Shown piece by piece: positions 1 through 9,286 of a DNA stretch of 64,000 bases. The first letter of the stretch is position 1. Each line of letters begins with the position of its first letter. The notes below the pieces were generated by a model. That model saw nothing but the letters and a program-made list of their open reading frames with translations. It ran no database searches and was not told the DNA's origin. The translations under genes were made by a program, and so were the position numbers. Source of the stretch: Haladaptatus halobius (GTDB lineage Archaea; Halobacteriota; Halobacteria; Halobacteriales; Haladaptataceae). The stretch covers positions 1,345,664-1,409,663 of the forward strand of contig NZ_CP085336.1 in the NCBI RefSeq assembly GCF_020618475.1, given 5' to 3'.

Positions 1-2682
1 TCGTCGTTCATCCAGATAGACCGCAACAAGTGCATCCTCTGCAATCGGTGTGTCGATGCGTGCAACGACGTCCAGGTAGAAGGTGTTCTCCGAATCGAAG
101 GGCACGGCGAGGACACTCGAATCGGATTCCAGTCCGACGCTGAGACGATGCACGACTCAGACTGCGTCTCCTGTGGCCACTGCGCGACAGTCTGTCCGAC
201 CGGTGCGCTAACCGAGAAGGGCATCGACGGGGCCGGGACGATTCCCCTTCCTGGGTTCACCCAACGGAACTCCGTCGGGGAGGTCATCGAACACGAAGAT
301 GTCGAGACGATAGACGACACGACCGCTCCAAACAGGTCGTTCGGCGTTAACGAAACCGGGGATCGCGACGAGAAGACCGGTCTCGCCCGATTCATGGATC
401 AGGTAAAGCACCGGGGTGGCGAACTTGGCCGGAAAGCGATGCTGGTCGGCGAACACACCGCCGAAGGCATCGCGGCGAATACGCTCCCGGAGGGGTACCT
501 GTTCGACATCGCCAGCAAAGTCAGCGACTACCGGTTGGACTCGATCGAAAAAGCGGAGACGACGTGTGGATTCTGTGCTGTCGGGTGTCGCTTCGAGATG
601 TGGGGGAAAGATGGCCAAGCCCTCGGTGTCGTCCCGGTCGACGACCCGGACGATGCGCCGGCGAACAACTTCTCGACCTGCGTGAAGGGGAAGTTCGGTC
701 ACGAATTCGCGAACAGCAAGAAGCGTCTCACGCAACCGCTCGTTCGCAACAAGGAGGGCGAACTCGAACCGACTGGGTGGAATGAGGCACTGGACTACGT
801 GGCGGAACGCCTCGCCGAAATCCAGGCGGATCATGGCGTCGACGCGGTGGGTTGTCTCGCGTCCTCGAAGGGCACGAACGAGGAGGCGTACCTCGTCCAG
901 AAGTTCGCCCGACAAGTGCTCGGCACCAAGAATATCGACAACTGCGCCCGTCTCTGTCACTCTTCGACGGTGGCGGCACTCCAGCAGACGCTCGGGTTCG
1001 GTGCGATGTCCAACCGCATCAACGAAGACATCGGTCAAGCCGACGCCTATCTCATCAGCGGGTCGAACACGACCGAGTCCCATCCAGTACTGGCGACTCG
1101 AATCAAGCAGAACGTCCACGACGGCGCCGACCTGATCGTCTTCGATCCCCGGAAGGTCGGCATCGCCGAACACGCCGACCAGTACACGCGGACGCGGCCA
1201 GGCTACGACGTGGTTTGGCTAAACGGGATGATTCGGTACCTCATCCAAGAAGACCTCCACGACGAGGAGTTCATTGAGCGCAACACAACAGGTTTCGAGG
1301 AGGTCAAACAGAAGGTTCAAGCGTTCACCCTGGAGAGAGTCGAGGAGTTGGCGGGCATCCCACCAGAGGAACTAATCACGGCCGCCGAGACGCTTGCAGC
1401 GGCCGAGAATGTCGTGTTCGGATGGGCGATGGGGATGACCCAGTCCAGCCACGGCACCGAGAACCTCATTGCGATGGCCGATCTCGCACTCACGCTCGGA
1501 CAGGTCGGCAAAGAGGGTTCTGGTCTCTCCCCGTTCCGTGGCCAGAACAACGTGCAAGGCGGCGGTGGAGATATGGGAACGCTACCTGGGAGTCTCCCGG
1601 GGTACCAGAACCCGGCTGACGACGAGGTCAGTGAAAAGTTCGCCGAAGCGTGGGGTGAGCGGCCGCCGGAAGAGCCTGGTCTCAAGGTGCCGGAGATGTT
1701 CACCGAGATACACGAGGGGAACCTCCGCGGGATGTACATCGTCGGCGAGAATCCCGCGCTCTCCGAACCTGATATCCAACATGCGGACGAGGGACTCAAG
1801 GAGATCGACTTCCTCGTCGTGCAGGACATCTTCATGACCGAGACTGCCGAACATGCCGATGTCGTCCTTCCTGCAGCGACATCGCCGGAGAAACACGGGA
1901 CGTTCACCAACACCGAGCGCCGCATCCAGCGGGTACGGCCAAGTGCGGAGCCACCAGGCGAAGCCCGACAGGATTGGGAGATAACCCAGGCTCTGGCCAA
2001 TCGCCTCGGATACAACTGGCACTACGACCACCCGCGTGAAATAATGGACGAGATACGCACGCTCGTTCCCATCTACGGCGGTGTCGACTACGACCGCTTG
2101 GAGGAAGGGAGCGAGCATGGTTTACAGTGGCCCTGTTGGGACGAAGAACACCCAGGCACACCGTTCCTCTACGATTACGAGGAGGGGAACTTCAACTTCG
2201 ACGACGGACGTGCGCGGTTCGTCCCCGCCGATGGCGGCCACCCCGGTGAACTCCCAGACGAAGAATACCCGTACACACTCACGAGTGGTCGTGTGCTCTA
2301 CCACTGGCATACCGGCCAGATTACTCGTCGTGTCGAGGGATTGATGAGCCACGTCGGCGAGAGCTTCGTCGAGATCAATCCCAAGACGGCGAAGCAGCTC
2401 GGCGTCGAAGACGCCGAGTACATACGCGTCGAGTCTCGGCGTGGATCCATTGTCGTCAAGGCCCAGGTCACCGATCGAGTCGGGCCGAACACGCTGTTCA
2501 TTCCGATGCATTTCGCTGCAGGGGCAGTGAACAAACTCACGCAGAACACATTCGATCCGCAGGCTGGCATTCCCGAATACAAGGTGTCCAGCGTCCGCAT
2601 CGAGGGTCTCGGCCCTGAGACGGATGAGTCGGTTCTTCGCACCCGTGACGTCGGCGGGAGTGGAGTAATCCGCGACAACTGA
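1..2682 (+). CDS. fdhA: Formate dehydrogenase alpha subunit, 5'-partial
   Basis: Molybdopterin oxidoreductase that would oxidise formate to CO2. The frame is open from base 1, so the true start lies upstream of the window and the ATG at 148 is internal. The N-terminal part shows two ferredoxin-type cysteine clusters (CILCNRCVDAC, then CVSCGHCATVCPTGA). Next comes the Fe4S4/Mo-bis-MGD module (CGFCAVGC) and a C-terminal molydopterin dinucleotide-binding domain. The stretch NCARLCHSS aligns with the E. coli FdhF segment carrying selenocysteine, and here the metal ligand is cysteine. Its position beside formate-THF ligase and other THF genes suggests it disposes of formate made by C1 oxidation. 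Whether it uses NAD, ferredoxin or quinone cannot be read, because partner subunits would lie upstream. Confidence 0.93.
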   Translation, partial: SSFIQIDRNKCILCNRCVDACNDVQVEGVLRIEGHGEDTRIGFQSDAETMHDSDCVSCGHCATVCPTGALTEKGIDGAGTIPLPGFTQRNSVGEVIEHEDVETIDDTTAPNRSFGVNETGDRDEKTGLARFMDQVKHRGGELGRKAMLVGEHTAEGIAANTLPEGYLFDIASKVSDYRLDSIEKAETTCGFCAVGCRFEMWGKDGQALGVVPVDDPDDAPANNFSTCVKGKFGHEFANSKKRLTQPLVRNKEGELEPTGWNEALDYVAERLAEIQADHGVDAVGCLASSKGTNEEAYLVQKFARQVLGTKNIDNCARLCHSSTVAALQQTLGFGAMSNRINEDIGQADAYLISGSNTTESHPVLATRIKQNVHDGADLIVFDPRKVGIAEHADQYTRTRPGYDVVWLNGMIRYLIQEDLHDEEFIERNTTGFEEVKQKVQAFTLERVEELAGIPPEELITAAETLAAAENVVFGWAMGMTQSSHGTENLIAMADLALTLGQVGKEGSGLSPFRGQNNVQGGGGDMGTLPGSLPGYQNPADDEVSEKFAEAWGERPPEEPGLKVPEMFTEIHEGNLRGMYIVGENPALSEPDIQHADEGLKEIDFLVVQDIFMTETAEHADVVLPAATSPEKHGTFTNTERRIQRVRPSAEPPGEARQDWEITQALANRLGYNWHYDHPREIMDEIRTLVPIYGGVDYDRLEEGSEHGLQWPCWDEEHPGTPFLYDYEEGNFNFDDGRARFVPADGGHPGELPDEEYPYTLTSGRVLYHWHTGQITRRVEGLMSHVGESFVEINPKTAKQLGVEDAEYIRVESRRGSIVVKAQVTDRVGPNTLFIPMHFAAGAVNKLTQNTFDPQAGIPEYKVSSVRIEGLGPETDESVLRTRDVGGSGVIRDN

Positions 2683-2897
2683 CGAGGTCAGTTACGTCCG
2701 GACGGCACTGTCCAGTCGCGTTTGCTCCCGTTTCGACATTCGATGAAACAGATGATGTAGATTATCCGAACAGTCGTGGCTCAGTAGATCGTATCAAACA
2801 CCCAATCACTGTGACCGATGGCTGTGGATACCTTCAGATAGGCCGTCGAACCCCCGAAACAGCAGTTTTTTCAAGTTCGTCGATGTAGTACTGACAG

Positions 2898-3545
2898 ATG
2901 GATTTACAAGAACAGCCAGCGAGCTATCGATACGAGTCCGGGATGGGCGCGGAATCCGAGTCCCCCAGTGGATTCGACGAACAGAAGGCTCGAAACGGTG
3001 TACGCCTCCTCCTCGAAGCGATCGGGCGGAACCCTGACGAGGCGGAGCTGTACGAAACGTGGAACCGGCGTGTCCCCAAGATGCTCGAGACGCTGAGCGA
3101 GGGCATGCGGGATGGGGAAAAACCGATGCTACGGATGTTCGACGCCGAGAGCGACGAACTAATCGTCAAGACGGGGATTCCACTGTACAGCCTTTGTGAG
3201 CACCACCTTCTGCCGTTCCACGGTAGCGCACACGTTGCTTACCGCCCGGATGAGGAGATGGTCGGCCTCTCAAAGCTCGTTCGCTACGTTCGATGGCGGT
3301 CACGTCGGCTGACGACGCAGGAGGAACTGACGCGGGACATCGCCACGGGACTGGCAGCCGAATTGGATGCTAACGGCGTGCTCGTCGAACTCACCGCAAC
3401 GCACATGTGCGAAGCGATGCGGGGCGTCGAGACACAAACGGCGACGACAACGCGGGAAACAGTCGGAAATATTACAGATGTCGACCGGAGGCGGTTCCGA
3501 AATTCGATACGGCGGGACGCCGAGCAGTCTGGCGGTTCGTTCTAG
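2898..3545 (+). CDS. folE: GTP cyclohydrolase I (type IA)
   Basis: Converts GTP to 7,8-dihydroneopterin triphosphate, the first step of pterin and folate synthesis. The 215-residue protein has the zinc/catalytic motif LCEHHLLPFHG, then VGLSKLVR and TATHMCEAMRGVE, all hallmarks of the FolE-I fold; the Cys-His-His and the later Cys zinc ligands are present. Length is usual for the family. Haloarchaea commonly use the unrelated type IB enzyme MptA, so a FolE-I enzyme beside a FolC-FolP fusion and formate-THF ligase points to dedicated THF supply for this C1 block. It converges with the EamA gene, with 11 nt between the two stop codons. Confidence 0.93.
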   Translation: MDLQEQPASYRYESGMGAESESPSGFDEQKARNGVRLLLEAIGRNPDEAELYETWNRRVPKMLETLSEGMRDGEKPMLRMFDAESDELIVKTGIPLYSLCEHHLLPFHGSAHVAYRPDEEMVGLSKLVRYVRWRSRRLTTQEELTRDIATGLAAELDANGVLVELTATHMCEAMRGVETQTATTTRETVGNITDVDRRRFRNSIRRDAEQSGGSF

Positions 3546-3556
3546 GCGAAGGCCGT

Positions 3557-4468
3557 TCAGTCCGGACGCTGGATCCGAGCAACTTCGGCGCGGAGTTCGT
3601 GCCGCTTCATAATGGTGAATCCGATGACGATGATGGGGAGACCCGCGGCCATCCGCCACGAAATCCGTTCGTCGAACAGTGCCCACCCCGTGACCGCTGC
3701 GATTATGGGAACGAGGTAGGTGATGAGCGTGACTTCGATTGCCGGATGCCGGTCGAGCAAGAAGAAGAAAAGGATGTAGGAGACAGCAGTTGCGCCGACG
3801 CTGAGATAAAGCAGCGACGCGATTCCAGTCATCGTCACGTTCATCGCCCACTGCTCACCGGAGAGGACGCTCAATCCGTGAATGATAACCCCACCAACCA
3901 GTGCCGACCACGCAGTCCACGTGGTGCTCGGGAGGGACGTGGTAGCCCACCGAACCAGCACGCTTCCGGCCGCTAGACCGAAGACACCGACAAACAGGAG
4001 TGCCTTTCCGATCAGCGCGGTGGTGACTGTGGCCGTTTGGGTCGGCCAGACTAACAGGATTGTGCCACCGAAGCTGATGAACAATCCGACCAGCGAAACG
4101 GTCGTCAGTCGATCCTGTGGAAGCAGAATCCAGGAAATCGCTACGGTTACGATGGGAGTGAAACCCATCATCAACCCCGAGAGTACGCTGGACGTGAGGT
4201 TCTGCCCGACGAACCAGACACCGTTTCCGACCGCGATCCAGAAGACACCGCCGCCACAAATTGCGACCTTATCTGCACGCGTCCTCGGGTACCACACGTC
4301 GGTCGCGAGGCCCACGTAGCCTAAGAGGAGTCCACCTGCTATATAATAGCGAAACGCAGATAGTAATAGTGGCGGGAACGAGCGAAACCCTACCTCAGCT
4401 GCGGCCACTCCGAAGCCCCATAGACAAGCGACTGTAAAGAACGCTACAGCATCACGGAACCGAGCCAT
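3557..4468 (-). CDS. EamA/DMT-superfamily membrane transporter
   Basis: A 303-residue, very hydrophobic protein with about ten predicted transmembrane helices arranged as two EamA repeats, for example the second-half run YLSVGATAVSYILFFFLLDR followed by further helices and a basic cytoplasmic tail. This is the drug/metabolite transporter family, usually metabolite exporters. The substrate cannot be read from sequence. It lies between two folate genes on the opposite strand from folE, about 60 nt from the end of fhs and in the same direction. It could export an intermediate or amino acid, but this is only context. The start is the ATG beginning MARFRDAVAFF. Confidence 0.85.
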   Translation of the reverse strand: MARFRDAVAFFTVACLWGFGVAAAEVGFRSFPPLLLSAFRYYIAGGLLLGYVGLATDVWYPRTRADKVAICGGGVFWIAVGNGVWFVGQNLTSSVLSGLMMGFTPIVTVAISWILLPQDRLTTVSLVGLFISFGGTILLVWPTQTATVTTALIGKALLFVGVFGLAAGSVLVRWATTSLPSTTWTAWSALVGGVIIHGLSVLSGEQWAMNVTMTGIASLLYLSVGATAVSYILFFFLLDRHPAIEVTLITYLVPIIAAVTGWALFDERISWRMAAGLPIIVIGFTIMKRHELRAEVARIQRPD

Positions 4469-4526
4469 TGATCAATTGTGGGGGAGGTTTTGGAGATACC
4501 GCGGGTAGGGCTGTGTTGTTCGGCTC

Positions 4527-6254
4527 TCAGAACAATCCAGTGATGTTGCCGTCTTCGTCGATGTCCATCTCGGCAGCAGCGGGGTCGGCCGGGAGTCCCG
4601 GCATGGTCAGCGCGTCGGCCGTGAGCGCGACTAGGAACCCGGCACCTGCTGAGGGGTATATCTCGCTGATTTCGAGTTCCCAGTCCTTCGGCGCACCCTT
4701 CTGGCTTGAGTCGTCGCTCAGTGAGTGGAACGTCTTTGACATGACGACGGGATAGTTATCGAAGCCGAGTTCCTTCATCCGCTCAATGTCGTCTAACGCA
4801 CTCCCAGTGTATTTCACGTCCTCCGCACCGTACACCTCCGTCGCGACCGTGTGTATCTTTTCTTGGATCGAGTCATCGTCATCGTACAGCATCTCGAAGT
4901 CGTCCTCGTCGCTGACCTCGACTGCGTCGACGACGTTCTCAGCGAGATCGACACCGCCTTCACTGCCCTCGGCGAAGACGGTCGACTCTGCGGCTCTGAC
5001 GTCCAGGTCGTTCCGGCAGTGATCCAAGACTGCCTGAACCTCCTCGTCGGTATCATCGGGGAAGCGGTTGACCGAGACGACGACCGGAACGCCGAACTTC
5101 TGGAGGTTTCGAACGTGTTTGTCGATATTTTCGAAGCCCGCCTCGACGGCGTCGACGCCAGCTTCGCCGATCTCGTCGTAGTCGACCGGCCACTGATCCA
5201 GTCCGTGGTATTTAAGCGCACGGATAGAAGCGACGAGCACGACCGCGTTCGGGGTCATATCACCCATTCGGCAGACGACATCCATGAACTTCTCCGCGCC
5301 AAGGTCAGAACCGAATCCAGCCTCAGTTACGAGGTAGTCGCCCATCCCGAAGGCAGTCTTGTCGGCGATGAGCGAGTTCGTCCCGTGGGCGATGTTCGCG
5401 AACGGTCCGCCGTGGACGAACGCAGGCGTGCCCTCGATAGTCTGGACGATGTTGGGCTTGATCGCGTCCTGAAGTAGCATCGTGACGGCGCCGGTCGCGT
5501 CGATGTCGTCGGCCGTGATCGGTTCGCCATTCTCATTGTATGCGACGATGATGCGAGCAACGCGCTCTTTGAGATCGGCGAGGTCATTGGCTAAACAGAG
5601 GACGGCCATCAGCTCAGACGCCGCAGTGAGGAGGAATCCATCTTCGCGCGGTGTCCCACCGGTTTCGCCGCCGAGACCGATCACCGTCTCCCGAAGCACT
5701 CGGTCGTTCATATCGAGCGCGCGGGTCCAGGAGATGTCGTTGACGTTGATATTCAACTTGTTCCCTTGTGATATCTTGGCGTCGAGCATCGCCGCAATGA
5801 GATTGTGCGCCGAGGTGAGCGCGTGTAGGTCACCAGTGAAATGGAGGTTGATATCCTCCATCGGAAGAACCTGCGAGTGACCACCGCCGGCTGCGCCGCC
5901 CTTGACGCCGAACACTGGCCCAAGCGACGGTTCGCGGATGGCGATCATCGCGTCCTCGCCGATGTGGTTGAGTGTCTGTCCGAGACCGACGGTCGTCACG
6001 GTCTTTCCTTCGCCCTTTGGAGTCGGCGTCATCCCCGTTACGAGTACGAGGTTCTGGTTCTTGCTCTCCGCTTGCTCGCGAAGGCGATTGATGGCGTGAT
6101 GTTTGACCTTCGCCGTGTATTCGCCGAAGTACTGGAGATCGTCGAGCCCGAGACCCCACGGTTCGACCAACTCCCAAATCGGTTCCATATCGGTCGACTG
6201 TGCTATCTTGTAGTCCGTTGGAATTGGCTCTTGGCTCTCGTCGGATACAGGCAT
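4527..6254 (-). CDS. fhs: Formate--tetrahydrofolate ligase
   Basis: Catalyses formate + ATP + THF <-> 10-formyl-THF + ADP + Pi. The 575-residue protein has the P-loop-like motif TPTPKGEGKTVTTVG at about residues 75-90, REPSLGPVFGVKGGAAGGG, and the family pattern through FVHGGPFANIAHGTNS and VATIRALK-like VLVASIRALKYHG. Size fits the homotetrameric FTHFS family (about 555-560) with a short N-terminal extension. In the reverse direction it recovers ATP from formyl-THF and releases formate. Beside fdhA, dmdA-like and metF-like genes this catabolic use is plausible, though biosynthetic formyl supply is equally possible chemically. It is transcribed divergently from the FolC-FolP gene across a 319-nt region. 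Confidence 0.96.
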   Translation of the reverse strand: MPVSDESQEPIPTDYKIAQSTDMEPIWELVEPWGLGLDDLQYFGEYTAKVKHHAINRLREQAESKNQNLVLVTGMTPTPKGEGKTVTTVGLGQTLNHIGEDAMIAIREPSLGPVFGVKGGAAGGGHSQVLPMEDINLHFTGDLHALTSAHNLIAAMLDAKISQGNKLNINVNDISWTRALDMNDRVLRETVIGLGGETGGTPREDGFLLTAASELMAVLCLANDLADLKERVARIIVAYNENGEPITADDIDATGAVTMLLQDAIKPNIVQTIEGTPAFVHGGPFANIAHGTNSLIADKTAFGMGDYLVTEAGFGSDLGAEKFMDVVCRMGDMTPNAVVLVASIRALKYHGLDQWPVDYDEIGEAGVDAVEAGFENIDKHVRNLQKFGVPVVVSVNRFPDDTDEEVQAVLDHCRNDLDVRAAESTVFAEGSEGGVDLAENVVDAVEVSDEDDFEMLYDDDDSIQEKIHTVATEVYGAEDVKYTGSALDDIERMKELGFDNYPVVMSKTFHSLSDDSSQKGAPKDWELEISEIYPSAGAGFLVALTADALTMPGLPADPAAAEMDIDEDGNITGLF

Positions 6255-6573
6255 CGTGCTCAGAGGTTTTATCGCATCACGGTAAGAATATTGTCATATT
6301 TGTTAATATCGGGATAGGATGTGTTTGCGGTCGTCAAGAGAATAAGTAACGTCACTCATCATGAGTTTCAAATGATGTATGGAGGTTCGATGTTTTAGTC
6401 GTATCCATTTGACCGGAAAGTGGAGTCAACCGATCACAGTCTCTCAAAAGCAATCAACGACCTCTGAATCGTCGGCGAAACCGGCTTCAGTGCATGGTTC
6501 TAGCGCCATCAGTGCCGAACTCGGCGGTGAGTTCGTCGTTAAGTTAATCAGGTCACCGATGTGGATATGTGTC

Positions 6574-8967
6574 ATGGAGTATCATGAAGCGGCGGATGTT
6601 TTGACGTCCCTACAACGGCGCCGTCCCGAATTCGGGACGGAGACGACGGCCAGAATGCTCTCTCACTTCGAAAATCCGCAAGCCGACGTCGACTTCGTGC
6701 AAGTCGCCGGTTCCAACGGCAAAGGGAGTACAACATGTATGCTAGAGAGCGTGCTTCGGACTGCTGGTCTGGATGTAGGACTATTTACTTCCCCGTGTCT
6801 GAACGACTTTCGTGAACAGATCCGTGTCAATGGCCGGCCCATACCGAAAGAGCAGATCGTGGAGTATGTCGAGCGCATTGATCCCTGCCTCGAGCAACTT
6901 CAGATAGATGATGATATGCCGACACACTTCGAGGTTCTCACCGCGCTCGCTATCCACCACTTCAGTGTCGAAGACGTCGACGTCGCGATCCTTGAGGTCG
7001 GTATCGGCGGTCGCTACGATGCGACCAGCGCGATCGACCCGATTGCGAGTGCGGTTACAAGCGTTAGCCTAGAGCATACCGATCTGCTCGGAGATACGGT
7101 GGAGGAGATCGCGCGCGACAAAGCCCAGGTCGCTCCAGCCGGAGCACCGCTCGTCACAGGGGCAGACGGGGCAGCATTGGAGGCCATCCGGGCGGAGACG
7201 GACATTATCACGGTTGGCGCAACCGGCACGGACGTTATCGCGGTCGAGAACGGGATGAAATCCGACGTCGAGAGCGACGTATCCATCACGGGGCCCGACT
7301 GGACACTGGAAACCAACCTTTCACTGCTTGGCCAGTATCAAGCGACGAACGCCGGCGTCGCCGCGGCCCTTGCCCGACAGGTCGCCGCAGTCGACGCATC
7401 GACGATAGCCAAAGGACTCCGTAAGGCAACCTGGCCGGGACGGTTCGAGATAGTCTCCACCGACCCGATGGTCGTCCTCGACGGATCCCACAACCCGGGA
7501 GCAGCCGCAAAGCTGAGCGACCTGCTCGGACGCTACGACTACGACGACCTGCACGTCGTCTTTGCTGCGATGGCGGACAAGAATTACGAGGCGATGATTT
7601 CGAAACTCCCAACTGTCAATACCGCCTTCGTCACACGCCCTGACGTCGATCGCGCTGAGGATGTCGCCGTACTGGCCGACGCCTTCGACGGGCAGGCGAA
7701 CACGGTCTATCAGGTCGAGTCCGTCCAAGAAGCCACAGAGCGAGCTCTTGCTGCGGCAGACGAAACGGACTTCGTGCTCGTCACTGGCTCACTGTACGCT
7801 GTCGCAGAGGCGCGAGATCGGTGGACACGATTAGTCGTCCCAAAAGATTGCGGACGGCAGGCAAACGAACGTAGGGTGTTTTCGGGGGCCAAATTCCCTG
7901 AGGTAACCGTCAACCACCTCGCTCATCGGAATCTCACAACATCTCTACGACGCGACCAGGCCAAGCGGGTTGATCAGCGTCTCACGGCCATCGACGGTAC
8001 GTGCGTGCGCTCTGAGGCAGGCGCGCCTGAGAAGCTCGTTGCGACGGGTCTCTCAGGGACAGTAACCCAGCTCCGTGAACTGGCCGACACCATCGAAACT
8101 GATGATCTGGGGTTACGACATCTCGCACGACAACTTAAGACGACCCTCGATGGGCCGACACCGGATGACCCATTCGATACCGATAGGACGGCCGTGATGG
8201 GGATCTTGAACGTCACCCCGGACAGTTTCTACGACGGTGGGGAATACGACCGGCTCGACATGGCGGTCGAGCGTGCCAAACAGATGGTCGCCTCCGGTGC
8301 GGATATCGTGGATGTCGGCGGGGAGAGTACCCGACCAGGTGCTGATTCAGTTTCCGTCAGTGAGGAGATCAACCGTGTCGTACCCGTCATTGAATCGATA
8401 TCGTCGCTCGATGTCCCCATCTCTGTCGACACCCGGAAAGCCGCCGTCGCGGAAGCCGCACTCGACGCCGGGGCCGACATCGTCAACGATGTCTCAGGAC
8501 TCGCTGATCCGGAGATGCGATTCGTCGTCGCCGACCACGACGCGTCGCTAGTCCTCATGCACAGCCTGTCAACGCCCGTCGACCCGACCCGAACCGCAAC
8601 CTACGATGACGTGGTCGAGGATGTCCTTCACGAACTCGCCGAACAAATCTTGCTGGCGGAACGAGCAGGTATCGACCGGGAACAGATCGTCGTCGACCCA
8701 GGCTGTGGGTTCGGAAAAGACGCGGCCGAGTCGTTCGACCTGGTCGACCGACTACCGGAGTTCCGGGCACTCGCCTGTCCCGTAATGGTCGGTCACTCTC
8801 GGAAATCCATGTTCGAGCAAATCGGCTATCAGAGCGAAAAGAGACTTCCCCCGACGTTAGCAGTGACGGCGATGGCAGCCGAACGAGGGGCCGACGTAGT
8901 TAGAGTGCACGATATCCCGGAGAACATGGCCGTGATTCGGACAGTTACTGCCACGAAAAACGTGTGA
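6574..8967 (+). CDS. folCP: Bifunctional folylpolyglutamate synthase/dihydropteroate synthase (FolC-FolP fusion)
   Basis: Two folate enzymes in one 797-residue chain. Residues about 1-430 are FolC/Mur ligase-like, with the P-loop GSNGKGSTT near residue 46, LEVGIGGRYDATS and LDGSHNPGA. Residues about 535-797 are dihydropteroate synthase, beginning MGILNVTPDSFYDGG near residue 542, with GGESTRPGA, SVDTRKAAVAEAAL, DPGCGFGK and VGHSRKS. The intervening 100 residues (KDCGRQANERR onward) are a linker. Such fusions are known in haloarchaea. An in-frame ATG lies 195 nt upstream at 6379, but that extension is basic and unlike the family; MEYHEAADVLTSLQ at 6574 is the natural N-terminus. It stands divergent to fhs and upstream of dmdA-like in the folate block. 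Confidence 0.93.
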   Translation: MEYHEAADVLTSLQRRRPEFGTETTARMLSHFENPQADVDFVQVAGSNGKGSTTCMLESVLRTAGLDVGLFTSPCLNDFREQIRVNGRPIPKEQIVEYVERIDPCLEQLQIDDDMPTHFEVLTALAIHHFSVEDVDVAILEVGIGGRYDATSAIDPIASAVTSVSLEHTDLLGDTVEEIARDKAQVAPAGAPLVTGADGAALEAIRAETDIITVGATGTDVIAVENGMKSDVESDVSITGPDWTLETNLSLLGQYQATNAGVAAALARQVAAVDASTIAKGLRKATWPGRFEIVSTDPMVVLDGSHNPGAAAKLSDLLGRYDYDDLHVVFAAMADKNYEAMISKLPTVNTAFVTRPDVDRAEDVAVLADAFDGQANTVYQVESVQEATERALAAADETDFVLVTGSLYAVAEARDRWTRLVVPKDCGRQANERRVFSGAKFPEVTVNHLAHRNLTTSLRRDQAKRVDQRLTAIDGTCVRSEAGAPEKLVATGLSGTVTQLRELADTIETDDLGLRHLARQLKTTLDGPTPDDPFDTDRTAVMGILNVTPDSFYDGGEYDRLDMAVERAKQMVASGADIVDVGGESTRPGADSVSVSEEINRVVPVIESISSLDVPISVDTRKAAVAEAALDAGADIVNDVSGLADPEMRFVVADHDASLVLMHSLSTPVDPTRTATYDDVVEDVLHELAEQILLAERAGIDREQIVVDPGCGFGKDAAESFDLVDRLPEFRALACPVMVGHSRKSMFEQIGYQSEKRLPPTLAVTAMAAERGADVVRVHDIPENMAVIRTVTATKNV

Positions 8968-8984
8968 TCAGGATTTGACCTCCT

Positions 8985-9090
8985 CCGCACTATGCCCTTC
9001 GATTCGGAGGACGCCCTCCACCATACAGGTACCAGAGAATGGACGCACGATGCCTACTGCTCGACCTCCGCCTAAAGACGGAGGTATGCG
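8985..9090. repeat. Hairpin-rich IS200/IS605-end-like remnant
   Basis: The stretch begins GACCTCCTCC and contains the perfect hairpin ACCTCCG (9064-9070) / CGGAGGT (9079-9085) around CCTAAAGA. Very similar subterminal hairpins flank IS200/IS605 family elements in haloarchaea. There is no transposase here, so it is at most a solo end or a small derivative. It separates the FolC-FolP gene from the demethylase gene. Confidence 0.45.
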
Positions 9091-9223
9091 CTCGTATTCA
9101 TATCACCGAATCTGTTCGTCTCTCAAATATAGCAGATATGTAGATCAATAAGTGCAGTTCTGGGAGATGTCGGCATTTTTCATAACCGTAACTACACCGG
9201 GTTCTACGGCTCACACGTGACCT

Positions 9224-9232
9224 ATATAAATA
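9224..9232 (+). promoter_or_regulatory. Candidate TATA box of the DmdA-like gene
   Basis: TATATAAAT at 9224-9232 lies in an AT-rich stretch 55 nt before the ATG at 9287. It is the best archaeal TATA match in this intergenic region and would give a leader of about 30 nt. Position and composition only; no transcript data. Confidence 0.35.
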
Positions 9233-9286
9233 GCAGGAATTATTAACACTGTCTTTTATTACCTTCTGTAAACCTAATCCACAGGT

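Noticed and set aside
208..1173. 321-codon minus-strand frame inside fdhA
   Set aside because: Antisense shadow of a clear fdhA reading frame in GC-rich DNA; no family pattern.
4851..5477. 208-codon plus-strand frame inside fhs
   Set aside because: Antisense to the well-supported formate-THF ligase; composition is that of a shadow.
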